DNA of 64,000 bases from Limnanthes douglasii subsp. nivea (GCA_036936605.1 JAUPFV010000005.1:236603591-236667590); one strand, 5' to 3'; counted from the first letter of the stretch, positions 20,146-32,260 are shown. The notes: a model not told the origin generated them from the sequence alone. Program-made: numbers and translations.

Positions 20146-22982
20146 ATGTTCACGACTAGAAACGCTCTAGTGAAAGGCGGTTGGTTGAATCTGTCCGAAT
20201 TAGAGAAGGCAAAGAAAGTTGAACGAGAGAGGCGCATTGCTGTTGGACTCCCAGTCTCCCTAGGCGACAAATCTAAGAAACCATCCCAAGAAGCAGATCA
20301 AGGATTATCTTCTACTAGAAATCCAACACCCAAACGGTTGTTTAAACCGAGTCTTTCTCCAATCCCATCAGGCTCTTCTGTTTAGGAGTCCCAACCTTCT
20401 ACTACCCAAGAAAAAGTCGTATCGAGCGCTAGAAAACCCTCCCCTTTCATAGCCATGAGATCTGATATTGAAAAGTCCCTAGAGAAATCGAATTTGCGCC
20501 GGACAACTCGCTTGGTGAAAACCCAAGCAATTGTCTCACAATCAATGCCCTCCAAACCGGAGGCCTCTAAATCAGCATCCAAAGATAAAGCCTCCGGATC
20601 AAAAATATCTATAAGAACCCGAAGAGATAAGCCCTCCTGATCGGAGGAAACCAAATTAACTTCTCAAACGAAGTCCTCCGGAACTGAGCCCCAACTAGAC
20701 ACCAGGCTTCTGGAAAAAACTGGTGCTTAACCATCCTGGCCGACCAGGGAGCCAGAGGCTGACATCCTTCCATCCACAACAAATGCTAAACCTTCCACAG
20801 TGATGGAAGAAGTGATGGAGGATAGTATCGAAGAGGTCCTATTTGAAACAGAAGCCTCAGGGAAAACCGGGGATGCTGCCTCTGACAGGAAAGGGAAAGG
20901 GAAAGTGAAGATTGGAGTGGCTCATCCGGATCTTACGGAGTGCTTGGAGGGCAAGGTAGGACCTTGCTTCCATAAGGTCAGCGTGAAGTATTTGTTGGCC
21001 ATGCAGAACATCAACTATGTTTATACTCATACTGTCAAGCTAGGCCGGATCCAGACTAAGTGGGGGATCCCATAGTCATTGAAGGTGAGGATTCATATCA
21101 CTCAGGAGACCCCAATGGACTGCAAACTTAATGAAATTGTCATCTACACCGAGTTGTTCAACTGGGGGCTCAGATTCCCCTTAGACCGAGATATCGTCAA
21201 GTATTTTCACTTGATTAAGCTTTGCCCAAGCCAGTTAAGCCCAAACTCTTGGTACTCCCTCCTTGCCTGCATAATGGCATCGAGGGTGTCCGGAATCCCT
21301 CTCCCTATGGATCAATTTGTCGATGTGGCAAGCCTATGAAAAAATCATCACATTTCATTTTATCACCACAATATGGGTGACAATTTCAAAGTGGTAAATG
21401 ATTTATTAGAGTCGGAGAAGAATTGGAAAATTCAATTCTTATCTATTAGTGGGTCATAGGAGAATGGGAGAAAGATCAAAGCCCAGACTAACCCTAATAT
21501 GCTCACTAGTAGGTGGAAGAGTACAAGTAAGTTCTTTAATCTTGTTTTTCATTTTCTCCTTTTCACTTTAAAATTATTCAACTTATGAATCATTTATTAC
21601 TTCCTTTTTAGTACTACCTAAGGAGTATACCGGATATCTAGAGGAGGGGCAGACTACAAGTTCCAAGCTGAATGCGTGGGCCCCAGAACGTTGGGGGAAC
21701 GCTTTCCACAACTGTTTTACTTCTGGCAATTTAGTGAGATCTCATTTGTGGAATACCATAGGCTGGAGAGATCTCACATGGGAAGAATTGACCACACCAT
21801 CTCCCCCAGTTTTCATCCATAAGTGAACAGAGGAAAAAGATGTAAAATTGGCCTTGCCCTTTAGAGCCAAAGCTCCTAGCAAGATGAATGGAAAGGGAAA
21901 TAAAAAGAAGGCTGCAACAGAGGCAGTTTGGGTTGCTGCAGAAGAGACCGGTCTGGAGAATCCAAGAGGCAAGTGAATCGCAAAATGAGATTGTAAAGGA
22001 GGCAAGTGAATCGCAAAATCCACCAAGGCCCCCTAAAAAGGACCGAAAGAGGGGAGCAAGAAGCGATGAGATGACTACTAAGAAGAAAAAGGTTACATTA
22101 GGGGAAGAAGTTATCCTTCGCCCTTCGGAGCCTCTACCTCAAGCAGACCCAACTGATCTCACCTTGACAGAGAAGATTCCCACCGGACTCCAATTCGGAG
22201 AAGGTACCGAAGGAGAGATTGATGGAGTAGACATTAGTGCCTTCCAAGACAGTGATCTTTATTTCAATGATTCTGAGAAAGATGACTTTGATGGCCCCTA
22301 CCATCCTTCAAGCTCTTCTAATATGGTGACTTACAATGGCAAGTCCTATACTGTCTCCGGGGAAAACGATGTGGTACCTCATTCTCTTCTGGGTCATATT
22401 CAACCAGTACTTAACTTGGAAAGGTAAGTGAAAAATCAGTCCACCCTTATCAATACCCTCAATACCGAGAAGGAGTCTCTGTCAACCAACCTCCTCAATG
22501 CTAATCAGAGCATAGAAGAATTGAAGAAAGAGCTTGAAGCATTGAGGAATCACAAAGAGGATTTGTCAACCAAGTTGGCCACTTCGGAGAAAGCTAACAC
22601 TAAGCTCCAAGCTAAGTGTTCTGGTTTGGAAAATGATCTCTCGTCTTTAAAGGAAGATGTGAAGACCAAAGATAGCGCTATTCAGACCCTGTCCGACGAA
22701 AAGACTTCCCTTGGAGAGGCTATGTCTAAGGCAACCAAAGACAAAGAAGACTTGTAGAAGGAGCAGGAATAGAGAATTCAGGCCAGCATTGACAAATACA
22801 CCAACTGGGTGATAGATTCATTGGAGAAAAGGTATGCTGAAGTGAAGTCTGACATGGTATTGCTCTTTCATGAAAAGTTTCCGAAGAGGACGCTTGGTCC
22901 ATTGTGGGAATATGTGGAGTATAAGGACATCTCGTTCCATACACTGGCAGATGGTGATAAAAAGAACTACTCTAGTATTTAA
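20146..22982 (+). pseudogene. Tat-element antisense ORF: Transposase_28-like region and coiled coil
   Basis: It runs opposite to gag-pol, between pol and the 3' LTR. The first exon stays in one frame from Met 20146 ('MFTTRNALVKGG') to a GT donor at 21527. An 85-bp intron (21527-21611, GTAAGTTC...TTTTTAG) joins it in frame to 'LPKEYTGYLEEGQTTSS'. The middle contains 'GLRFPLDRDIVKYFHL', 'LCPSQLSPNSWYSLLAC' and 'GIPLPMDQF', like the 'putative gypsy type transposon' domain (PF04195). A strong coiled coil follows at 22428-22745 (heptads such as 'SIEELKKELEALRNHKEDL'). Six in-frame stops precede the intron (about 20383, 20638, 20728, 21073, 21337, 21458), with others and one frameshift after it. 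Its function in Tat elements is not known. Confidence 0.78.
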
Positions 22983-23207
22983 TGGTCATCATTCAACCAG
23001 ATTAATCTGATCTGTCAAAGATCCTTAGTATTAAATTGAAGACTTGAAAGGAATTGTAATCAAATCAGTCAGAATAGTTTAAGAATGCATCATATTTTAT
23101 TGAAAAAACAGACACCTCATTAAAACCTCCTCGCGCAACCAGGGTAGGAAAGAGTATGCCCCCTAATATTTACATGGACTTTAAACAAGTAAATATTTAC
23201 ACAACTT

Positions 23208-24920
23208 TCATTCCAGATATAACCGAATGTGTTCAATATTCCACGGGTGCTTTAGGATTCTTCCATCTTTGTCTTGAAGCCTATATGTCCCAGGCTTAAG
23301 TTTTCCGGAGACCTCAAAAGGGCCTTCCCATTATGGAGCTAGTTTGCCGAACTACTTTTCCTTAGTATGCAAGAAAAACCTTCTTAATACTTTATCCCCT
23401 AACTGAAAATCCCTTCTCTTGATTTTGGAAGAAAATCTGCTTCTCATCAAGCCTTGGTAATCGGATATTCTAAGATGAGCCTTAACTCTTCTTTCTTCTA
23501 TTAAGTCCAGCTGACTTCTAATTGCCAATTCATTGGCCTGTTCGGAATAGTTGTGGACTCTGTATGATGGCAGAGTTGCTTCTATAGAAGTAATTGCATC
23601 CATCCCATATACCAAGGAAAAAGGAGATTCTTATGTAGCAGCTCCAGGAGTAGTATGGTACGCCCACAATACTTCTTGCAAATAGTTTGGCCACTTCCCT
23701 GCAACCTCTTCTAAATTATTTTTCAGACCGGACAGAATGGTCTTGTTTTCCACTTCAACTTGACCATTTGCTTATGGGTGGAAAGGAGAAGAGAAGCAAT
23801 GCTGAATGCCCATGGAGGTACATAAATTCTCTATATCCTTGTTATCAAATTGTGGCCCATTATCTATTGTTATCTTTAGTGGAACCCCAAATCTGCAACA
23901 AATGTTAGACAAGATAAATTTTATAACAGCTTTCGATGTAGTTCATGCCAGGGGGGCTGCTTCCATCCACTTTGAGAATATAATTCATGGCTACAATAAT
24001 AGTCATGTACCCTCTGGATGCCATTGGTAGAGGCCAAACTAAATTCAGTCCCCAACGAGCAAAAGGCCCTGGCTCAGAAATTGACTCCATAGGAACAGTT
24101 GGGATATGAATTTCGTTACCATATCTTTGGCATGGGTCACAATTCTTCACCAATTTCTTAGCATCCGCCATAATGGAAGGCCAATAGTATCCGACCAATA
24201 AAAACCTCCGGGTTAGAGCTCTATAGCCACAGTGTGTTGATCCCTCTCCATGATGTAGTCCAAATAAAACAATTTGGGACTCTTCAGCCCCCAAACAACG
24301 TAGGAGAGGTCTGCTGAAAGACTTCTTATAAATTACCTCTTTTATGATCAAGAAACCACGAGCTCTTTGTTTCATTTTCCTGGCCATAGCCTCCTCCAGA
24401 GGCAAACTTTCATCAGAGATGTATTGAAGAAGGAGAAATATCCAATCTTTGGGTTGAACCACTTGTACACTTAAGCTCTCCTCCTCTTCCTTGCTCTGAT
24501 TTGGTTGTATGGATGGGTATTCGTGTACATGAATCCATAGGTATGACTCAGAGTATGCTATGGTTGCTAAGGAGTCTGCCAGTGTGTTTTCCGATCTAGG
24601 AATATGCTCATAGCTGACATTTTTGAAGTTGGCTGCTACTTCTTTAAGAATGAACAAGTATTTGATCAACTGCTCCTTCTTGGCTTCAGACTGACCTTGA
24701 GCATGGTGGATAAGAAGCTGATAATCACTCATTAATCTAATTATTTTAGCCTCACACAAAAAAGCTAACTTTAGACCAGCTATAGCTGCCTTATATTCAG
24801 ACTCATTGTTAGAAGCCCTAAAAGCAAAGCATATAGCTTGTTATAACTTATCACCATACAGAGAGGTTAAACAAATCCCAGCCCTACAACCCATTGTGCT
24901 TGATCCACCATCTGTCGACA
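23208..24920 (-). pseudogene. Tat Gypsy second RNase H and integrase remnant
   Basis: It begins near 24920 with 'STDGGSSTMGCRAG', then 'NNESEYKAAIAGLKLA', 'RLMSDYQLLIHHA' and 'SENTLADSLATIAYSES'. These are the four acidic motifs of the archaeal-type RNase H. Integrase follows in the 23905-24759 frame. Its zinc finger is intact (His-His in 'HHGEGSTHCGY', Cys-Cys in 'NCDPCQRYG'). The first catalytic Asp reads Asn in 'RWGLNLVWPLP' (usually W-G-M-D). A stop and shifts separate this from 23352-23615 ('MVYGMDAITSIEATLPSYR'). The frame ends with '..GPFEVSGKLKPGTYRLQD' and a stop at 23208. It is inactive. Confidence 0.83.
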
Positions 24921-26493
24921 ACCCGTTCTTTTTTAGTTTTCTCTTCTGTAGCTTGTTTAGTACTCTTGTTCGAATGAAATTCTACCAATAAATCAGCAAC
25001 AGACTGAGCTTTAATTACAGTTCGTGGGGAAAAATCAATGTCATAATCACCTAACTTTACTGACCATTTGGTCATCCTACTTGATATGTCTGCTTTATGA
25101 AGCACATTCTTCAAAGGAAAAGATGTGCGGACGATGATGGAATGAGACTGAAAATATGGCCTCATTTTTCTGGAAGCAATTACTAGGGCTAGTGCCAGCT
25201 TCTCAAGCTTTAAGTACCTCTTTTCGGCATCCATCAAACTCTTGCTGATGTAGTATACCGGACGAGGATAATTTTCCACCTCTCTTACCAGCACTACACT
25301 AATTGCACATTCTAACACAACCAAATATACATATAGTGTTCTCCGTCAACATGCTTAAAAAGGGTTTTGAGAGAAGACAAATGCTTTTTTATTTCATCGA
25401 AAGCCTGACTGCACTGTAGAGACCAGTTGAAGTCTTTACCACCTTCTAAGGTTTGGAAGAATGGAGCACATTTTTCCGAATACCTTGAAATGAAACGATT
25501 CAACGCATTCAACCTTCCTTTCAGCCTCTGCACTTCTTTAATATTTCGAGGAGGGTCCATTTTCAACAGAGCATCAAGTTGATCCGGATCAGGCTGTATC
25601 CCTTTTTCACTTATTATATAACCCAAGAATTTTCCAGACTGCACCCCAAGCACACACTTTTCTGGATTCAATTTTAAATTAACCTTTATCAAGTTGGCAA
25701 AAGTCTCTTGAAGATCAGTCAGGTGCGTCTCTTTTTCTAAAATTTTAACAATCATGTCATCGATATATACTTCCATATTTCTTCTAATCTGATCAGCAAA
25801 TGCTTTGTTCACCAATCTCTGATAAGTAGCCCCATCATATTCCAACCCAAAAGGCATCACCTTGTAACAATGGAGACCCATATCTGTAACAAAGGTAGTG
25901 TGTTCTTGGTCCTTCAGATTCACCTATATCTGATTATAATCGGAGAAGGCATCCATGAACGATAATAACTTGTTTCCAGATGTGAAGTCTACTAACTGAT
26001 CTATCTGGGGGACTGGATAGAGATCTTTTGGGCAATCTCTGTTGAAGTCAGTAAAGTTAATAGACATGCGCCATTTCCCATTCTTTTTCTCTACTAACAC
26101 TGGGTTGGCTGTCCATAAGGGATTCTGAGACTCATTTATGTGCCCCATCTTGGTAAGCTGGTCAACTTCTTGAACTATTACATCAGATTTCTCCTTAGAA
26201 AAAGCTCTCATTTTTTGCACAACCGGTGCAACATCCCTCCGGATAGACAGCCTGTGTGATATAACGCTTGTAGGTACTCCAGTCACATCAGCATTTCACC
26301 AAGCAAAAACATGTTGGTGATTGGCAAAAAAGAACAACAATTTTTTCTTCAATTTTTGTGCCATCTTGGAGCTAATTTTAACACTATTTCCTTCAGCCAG
26401 AGAGTGGGTTTCAACTTCTTCAATTGGTATCAAAACACCAGGGATCTCTCTGGGGTCATCAATTTTACCCTCACCCCCAGAGGGCCCCAACAA
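24884..26493 (-). pseudogene. Tat Gypsy reverse transcriptase and RNase H remnant
   Basis: Pieces 26296-26493, 25924-26286, 25312-25923 and 24884-25324 follow one another. RT wording includes 'VEKKNGKWRMSINFTDFNR' and 'CPKDLYPVPQIDQLVD', 'HCYKVMPFGLEYDGATYQ' and the catalytic 'MEVYIDDMIVKI'. The RT end reads 'GKFLGYIISEKGIQPDPD'. The RNase H part has 'YYISKSLMDAEKRYLKLEK' and 'FPLKNVLHKADISSRMTKW'. Stops at about 25924 and 26290 and a shift near 25315 interrupt it. The YIDD box is intact. Confidence 0.86.
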
Positions 26494-26879
26494 CTGTTAA
26501 TCTTCATTAATCTAGACTTCCCCTAGAATTTTAGGGGCAAGTGCAGTTGCATAACATTCTCTTGTTATCTTTTGACTGCTCCGGACAACCTCCACTTGTC
26601 CTTGAACTGCATACTTTAAACATTGATGGACTGTTGAAGCCACAACATGCACCCTAGAGAGCCAGGACCTCCCAAAGATCTCATTTTAACATGTGGGGAA
26701 ATCTACCACAACGAATAGCACCATGGTCATCTTCTTGAAAGGGCCTTTGCCCAACAAGACCTCCTCCTCAAATTATCCGATTACATCCGCAGAGCTTCCT
26801 GTGAAACCCACGATGGATTTTTTCTAACGCTGAATCACTACAAATTCTTCATCTGTTTATAAGAATTTAAAAAAAAAAG

Positions 26880-26965
26880 AATATTGGCTGAGCTGCCAGT
26901 GTCAATCAGAATTCGCCTGATGTCGTTGCCCCTAATTGAAGCTCCTATCACCACATCATCCTCAT
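26880..26965 (-). pseudogene. Tat Gypsy aspartic protease active site
   Basis: On the minus strand this reads 'VIGASIRGNDIRRILIDTG' followed by 'SSANI', the aspartic protease active-site region with an intact D-T-G-S. The surrounding frame is broken, so only this part is recognisable. Confidence 0.7.
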
Positions 26966-27029
26966 GAGACCCAGCTATATCTCTTAGATAATCTTCATCA
27001 AAAATAATGAAGGGAAAAGGAATTTGGGA

Positions 27030-28880
27030 TTAATAAGAAGACATGCCTCCAACTAACTGAGTAGCTAGAGTGTGAACATGCCTCTTCCTTGAAGAAGAAG
27101 TTGGCGCAGGCATAGTGTCCCCTCCAAATATAGTAAGTGACTCAAAAAAGCTTATGCGTCTGGACAGTGTCTTAGTTTGTTTAGTTATAACCCCCACTTT
27201 ATTTCGAGTTGGATCAGGATCCAAATACTCTGATTCGACATCAAATCTTTCAAGGATTACCATAGCCCCTTCCGGAGCAGATGTCCCCGCATTGTTCGTT
27301 GGGTTAGTCCGGTGAGCATTGTCAGTCCTGTTTCCACTTCTTCTCTTGACATAATCTCCCAGCTTCCCTCTTTCAATAAGATTCTTCACTTCTTGTTTCA
27401 AAGCGATGCAGTCTTCGGTGTTGTGGCTAATATCATGATGGTATTGGCAAAAACAAGTATTACGATTTTCCCTAAGAGATTGAAGGGTTGTCGGCTTCCT
27501 AAAATGCACCTCATCTTTTGTTTTGTCATAAATGGTTGCCACATTCTCTTTTAACTCAGTAAACCACTCCGGTTGGACCCAAGGTCCTCGTTTATTTCTG
27601 GACTGTTGGCTTTGAGCTGGATTTGGGTGGGATTGAGTCTGTTTGGCCCTATTGGGCCCCTGTCCGGTTTTATTTGGCCTTGGACCTGGACTGGTTCTGG
27701 TTTGGAGTAGCTGGGGCAGACCTCACTTTCCTGTGCCCCCAGTCTTCTTTGTTTCATCCATGTTGATTTGCTTTCCCACCTGATTCAGCAAACCGCCCCA
27801 GGTCATGGCCTTCTTCTTTGTCACAACGAGATTCCCAGGGTTTAACCCTTGTCTCAAAGAAGTTATTACTACATGCTCAAAGAAATCATCTAAACCATTC
27901 TTAGTGTTTACGAACCGGCTTATATAGTCTTTCAGTGACTCATTTGGTTCTTGGGCACAATGGATAATAGTATCTCAATTGTCCTTCACCTCCTTACTCC
28001 CCACAAACTGCCTTCGGAAGGCAACCCAAAACGTATGAAAGTTTCTGATACAACCTTGTGGCAAGCTGTTGTACCATTTCAAAGCACTTCCCGTAAACGA
28101 TTGGGAGAAAGCTCTACAAAGAAGTTTGTCATTATCATCAAAATTCATCATAAATTTTTTAAATTGTTCCAGATGGTTTTTCGGATCTATGCTCCCATCA
28201 TACTTCTCTATTTTAGTACTGTCAAACCTCTTAGGAAGGTTTACGGACAGTATATTGGATGACAATGGCGATTGACTCCAATTTTGACTACGACTAAAAA
28301 ATATGTCTTCATTAGGTATTGCACAAATACCTGGCTCATCATGGAAAGCAAAATGATCCATTAGCAGCTGATCCACATGCATGTGACTATGGTTGTGGTT
28401 GTGAGACGACCTTTTTCCCAGATGCCTCTTTAGTCTCCCATGCTTATCACTCTTTCTTGAATATTTTTTAACTATCTTTCATTTCTTCCTGGACTTCCCC
28501 TCATCATTGCTTGATGACAAAGACTCTTGAAGCTCATCCTCATTCGAGGAGCTACAAGAGGACTCAAATTCTGAGCTCTCCACCGGCTTGGACCGGTGAA
28601 ACTTCTTGGAATTAACATGGGTTTTTTTGTGCTCAAATGAGTCTTTGTTGATGGGTCGTTCTCCCTTGGGTTGTCAGTATGGTGAATGGCTGACGCTTTT
28701 GACTTTTTCTTTAAGCCTATCTCTTCCTTTCTAGTGGCCCTCGATGCTTCTATTTCAGCTTTCAACTTGTCTCGCTCTTCGGTCGTGCACTCATTGTTTT
28801 ATCCCACCACCTCCACCAAAGGTGGTGGAATTGCTTGCTCGTCCGGATTCATCTGAACTGGTTTTTCTTGCTGATTTTGA
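27030..28880 (-). pseudogene. Tat Gypsy gag remnant
   Basis: 28472-28765 is a charged N-terminal region. 27975-28382 has the retrotransposon gag domain: 'KIEKYDGSIDPKNHLEQF', 'LLCRAFSQSFTGSALKWYN' and 'HTFWVAFRRQFV'. 27030-27542 has the knuckle-like 'CFCQYHHDISHNTEDCIAL' followed by 'KQEVKNLIERGKLGDYV', typical for Tat gag. Frameshifts and stops separate the pieces. Gag would form the particle that packages element RNA. Confidence 0.82.
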
Positions 28881-28928
28881 ATGCTAGATTCAGGCACCTT
28901 CTTTCTCCTACTGTGGTCGCCAATTTGG

Positions 28929-29182
28929 GGTGGTTTATTTTACGCTGAGGGTAATTCTGTCAAGTGTTTTGGATAGTTTTTGGAGTATTAAATGTTTGGG
29001 TATTTTGTAGTGAGAGATTTAAGCTGTTTGGTTGTATTAAATGTTCATTACCCTCATTAATGAAAGTAGTTGGTGTTTTTATACCCTTAATTATGGACCC
29101 ATGGGCTTTCGGGTCAAATCATGAAATTGGGTCAAGTTTAAAGACCCATTTACTTAATAAGTTGATTACCACCTAGCTTAGT
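28929..29182 (-). repeat. truncated 5' LTR of the Tat Gypsy element
   Basis: Matches 19342-19595. Similarity stops abruptly after CTAGCTTAGT at 29182 and runs straight into a minisatellite copy. The U3 start of the element is therefore missing. Confidence 0.88.
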
Positions 29183-29187
29183 AGACC

Positions 29188-29262
29188 ATATATAACCAAT
29201 TTGATAGATGCAAGACTTAGCATAAACAACGTGATAGATGCGAGACCATGTATGGCCAATAC
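29188..29262. repeat. minisatellite block A (two copies, core GATAGATGCGAGAC)
   Basis: Two copies of TGATAGATGC(A/G)AGAC separated by a spacer. They directly abut the truncated Gypsy LTR, so the LTR junction lies in or beside this repeat family. Confidence 0.7.
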
Positions 29263-29315
29263 TTTGTGCATGTAACTTTCATGTTACATTTTCTATTATT
29301 ACGGAAGAAGATTGT

Positions 29316-30250
29316 GATAATTGGCTATGATTTCTGAAGATGTTGAAACCCCATTTGTTGGATCATCGAATCATATTTATTAGTGATTGTCATTTAGGTA
29401 TTGTAAGTGTCTTACTGCTTTGTTTCCAAATTGCTATCATGGTAATTGTATTTTTCATCTTATAAAGAATTTGAAGTATTTTTTATTGGTACATCCACGC
29501 CATTTGAGAATAAGATGGTTTACATGTTCAAAATATGTGCTTATGTCACAACTCAAAATTTGTACATTCAATTTATTGATAAATTTATTAAAGAATGAGG
29601 TCATAAAATCATTAGTTTTTTGGAGAATTTACATTTTGATACATATGTTTGTGCTTTTTTCAAATCCAAACGGTATGGTATTATGGCTTCTACTTCAGAG
29701 GAGTCTTTCAATAATCATATCAAACAGTATTGTAGTTTACCTATATTGGAGTTATTTTACAGGATTATATTATTGATTATGAGTTGAATTTCAAGATGTT
29801 ATGTTGAGACTGAATGTTGGAATAATGATATACGTCATGAATTTCAAAAGAAGTTTAAAGTAAATGTGAAAAAGGTCGTTCATGGATAGTTCATTCGTCT
29901 TCTCACGTTTACATGAAGTTTTTTCTAATCACATTATGGATGTGGATATTATAAGATCTAAATGTTTTTGTGGTGTGTGGTAATTTGTGTGTTTCTCATG
30001 CTCTCATACTTTGGCTGTCATATTTTATATTGATGAAAATCCTATAAAATATGTAGAATTGTGTTATTTCGTAAGCTCCTAGACACAGCATATTCATATG
30101 GAATATCCGCGAACTACTTTTGGTCAAGCATCTACTTCAATAAATTCTCTTAGAATACTTACTCCAATTTTGAAAAGGAGACTTGGAAGACTTAAAAAAC
30201 GTTTTCCATCTAGAAGAGAAATAAGAACCTAAAAGACAAAGTGTAGTCGT
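29316..30250 (+). pseudogene. MULE transposase remnant (DDE second half and SWIM zinc finger)
   Basis: Reading plus: 'FLKMLKPHLLDHRIIFISD', the region of the second catalytic Asp of Mutator transposases. Then, in a shifted frame, 'FPNCYHGNCIFHLIKNLK' (29430-29480), the next conserved block. After several breaks comes 'SKCFCGVW', a stop codon, then 'FVCFSCSHTLAVIFYI'. This is a SWIM zinc finger (C-x-C...C-x-H), followed by 'TTFGQASTSINSLRILTPI' and a basic end 'KRRLGRLKKRFPSRRE'. The end closely parallels that of the transposase at 55971-56747. It faces the ULP1-like gene (minus, 32810-39240) in convergent orientation. Confidence 0.8.
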
Positions 30251-30424
30251 TTTTTGTAATTAGTTCATAATAGACAATAATGTCTAAAAATCTTGTAAGA
30301 TCAATATAATTTTAATATTTTTAATTATTAAAGCTTTTGTAATTTGATATTTTTTATTGCATTAATTTTTTTGTTAGTGTTTTCATACTTTGTTTTCATA
30401 TTTTTTTTTTAAATTCGAAACTAA

Positions 30425-30790
30425 CAGAAGTTATGAGACAATACATAACCAACTGCATGCTCAATGTAAGACAAGGTATAAGCATCTACGTGATAGATGT
30501 TGGACAAGTACATGGGTGGTGATAGATGTGAGACTAGTTGATAATAATTCATTATATACCATTTCATAACAAAATACATGGATGTTGATAGATGCGAGAC
30601 CACTTCATAACAAAGTACATAGGTGGTGATAGATGCGAGACCAATTTATAATAACCTCATATGAGGTTTTAGATGCGAGATAGATGTGTAATTCACTGGA
30701 GTGGACCAATTCATAATTAAGTACATGGATGGTGATAAGTATGAGACCATTATATATTATAGTGATGTGGGACCACTTTATGACTAATCA
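30425..30790. repeat. minisatellite block B (~41-bp units)
   Basis: Degenerate direct repeats with the core GATAGATG(C/T)GAGACCA and spacers such as CATAACAAAGTACATAGGTG. The clearest unit is 41 bp. It lies beside the end of the MULE transposase remnant. Confidence 0.75.
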
Positions 30791-30949
30791 GATAAAAAAA
30801 TCATCTATGAGACCAATCCATTCGAGAATTCCAAATTAACAATTGCAAATTCAAATTAAAGAATAACATTAAAAATAAATTAAAATTCCAAATAAAAAAT
30901 AAAAAATAATTTGAAATTCAAATTAAAAACAACAAAAGAAGTTAATTTA

Positions 30950-31390
30950 AGAGTTAGGCTTAGGACGTCGAGTCCTTACACTTTGATGTTGTACCGTTTG
31001 GATCCTTATAGAAAAGGTTACTTTTTCAGCATGTGTATCTTTTCTAGTTCTAGATAGCAGCTTGTTGTAAGACTTCTTATTAGATCGTTGGAATAGAAAT
31101 GATGCATGAGCGTTCTGGGAAGATTGAGTTTTTCCTCTGCGACTTGGATTTTGGTGGAACGAATCTTGGCTAATTTCATAATGAGTCTATGTAATTTTAG
31201 ACTGAGCCTAGATAAATTCAGACTGATCCTGGGTATAAGCTGCATCCTTGAGACCAAACCTCAAACAACTTAAGCAACATATGGCTCTTCATTGGTATCA
31301 AGTAGCGCCAATGCGTGTAGAAGTGGCTTGTAAGCAAGGTCAGTTTCCGTGGAGGAGTTTTCATATTTGGTCGGGTGTTTTCCATTAGGG
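30950..31390 (-). pseudogene. coding-like stretch of unknown family
   Basis: Several frames on the minus strand look protein-like: 'TDLAYKPLLHALALLDTNE' (~31280-31350), then 'ASFLFQRSNKKSYNKLLS' and 'QTVQHQSVRTRRPKPNS' just before a stop at ~30955. It may be a last exon of the ULP1-like gene upstream or the end of another transposon protein. I do not recognise a domain. Confidence 0.35.
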
Positions 31391-31394
31391 TTTC

Positions 31395-32260
31395 TGATGT
31401 AGCTCAAAAGCCCAAACAAAATTTTATTTTATTTTATTTTATTTTATTCAAATATTTTATATTATTCAAATTAAATCTAAGTGTACTAAGAGTTTATTTG
31501 TAACTATTTTAATACATTTCTTTCTATTCTAATTTAGGGTTTCATCAACTCTTATATAAGACCTCATATGCCTTAAGTTTTAAACAAATTTTTGAATAAT
31601 ATTTTTTTTATCACTAAAAGTTTCAGTCTTTGTTACCCTTGGATTAGGGTTTCATCTATCATGTTACCCTTGGATTAGGGTTCTATAAATAGTTTTTTTT
31701 CTTCATATTCCGCCGCGTCATCAGTTGGTATCAGAGCCTTAGTTACTGCTACGGGGAATCATGTTTCTAGAGCCTGATATTTCTGATTCAAGGTCTAAAG
31801 GAGAGAATAAAATCTATCTTATCAAGATCTCAAAGATCGTTTGGGTACGTGGGGACACAACATGTGTTTCGATGATGATCGTGTTGACCAGTTACTAGTG
31901 AAGTTAAATTGATTAACAATCGTCAGATCAAAGAGAAACTTGTTTATCGAGATGTTGTTTCAGGCTATGAAGAGGTTTTCAAAACCATTTTGTTTCATCT
32001 ACAGGATATCGGGATGTTGTCTTCAAGCTATGGAAAGGTTTTTGAAGTCAATTTTTTTATCAAGTGGATGGCTTCAATGTGAATTCAAATCAGGAACATT
32101 TTTAAACATTTTTTAAGCTATGTGGATGGCCTCATATGCCTTAAGTTTTAAACATTTTTTTAAAATACTATATTTTTTTATCACTGAAAGTTTCAGTCTT
32201 TGTTACCCTTGGATTAAGGTTTCATCTATCATGTTACCCTTGGATTAGGGTTTCAAATAT
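31395..32260 (+). mobile_element. small LTR-element remnant with Met-tRNA primer site
   Basis: A repeat of ~130 bp containing ACCTCATATGCCTTAAGTTT and TTGGATTAGGGTTTCATC occurs at about 31561-31695 and again at 32130-32256 in the same direction. After the first copy, TCATCA then TGGTATCAGAGCC (31726-31738) marks an LTR end and a primer site. The first LTR may begin at TGATGTAGC (~31396) and includes a (TTTTA)n tract at 31415-31448. Only ~400 bp of non-coding internal sequence remain. No target duplication was found. Confidence 0.6.

Larger units (their letters stand above)
19342..29182 (-). mobile_element. Ty3/Gypsy element of the Tat lineage, with antisense ORF; 5' LTR truncated
   Basis: A 9.8-kb element on the minus strand with order gag, protease, RT, RNase H, second (archaeal-type) RNase H, integrase, then an ORF on the opposite strand before the 3' LTR. 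Dual RNase H plus the antisense ORF is the hallmark of the Tat/Ogre/Retand lineage. The 3' LTR is 19342-19717. The 5' LTR retains only the matching 254 bp, 28929-29182, and lacks the last ~122. The two differ by roughly 6-7% by eye. A primer-site candidate, TGGCGACCACAGTAGG, lies next to the 5' LTR at about 28910-28924. Stops and shifts occur throughout gag-pol. Confidence 0.9.
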
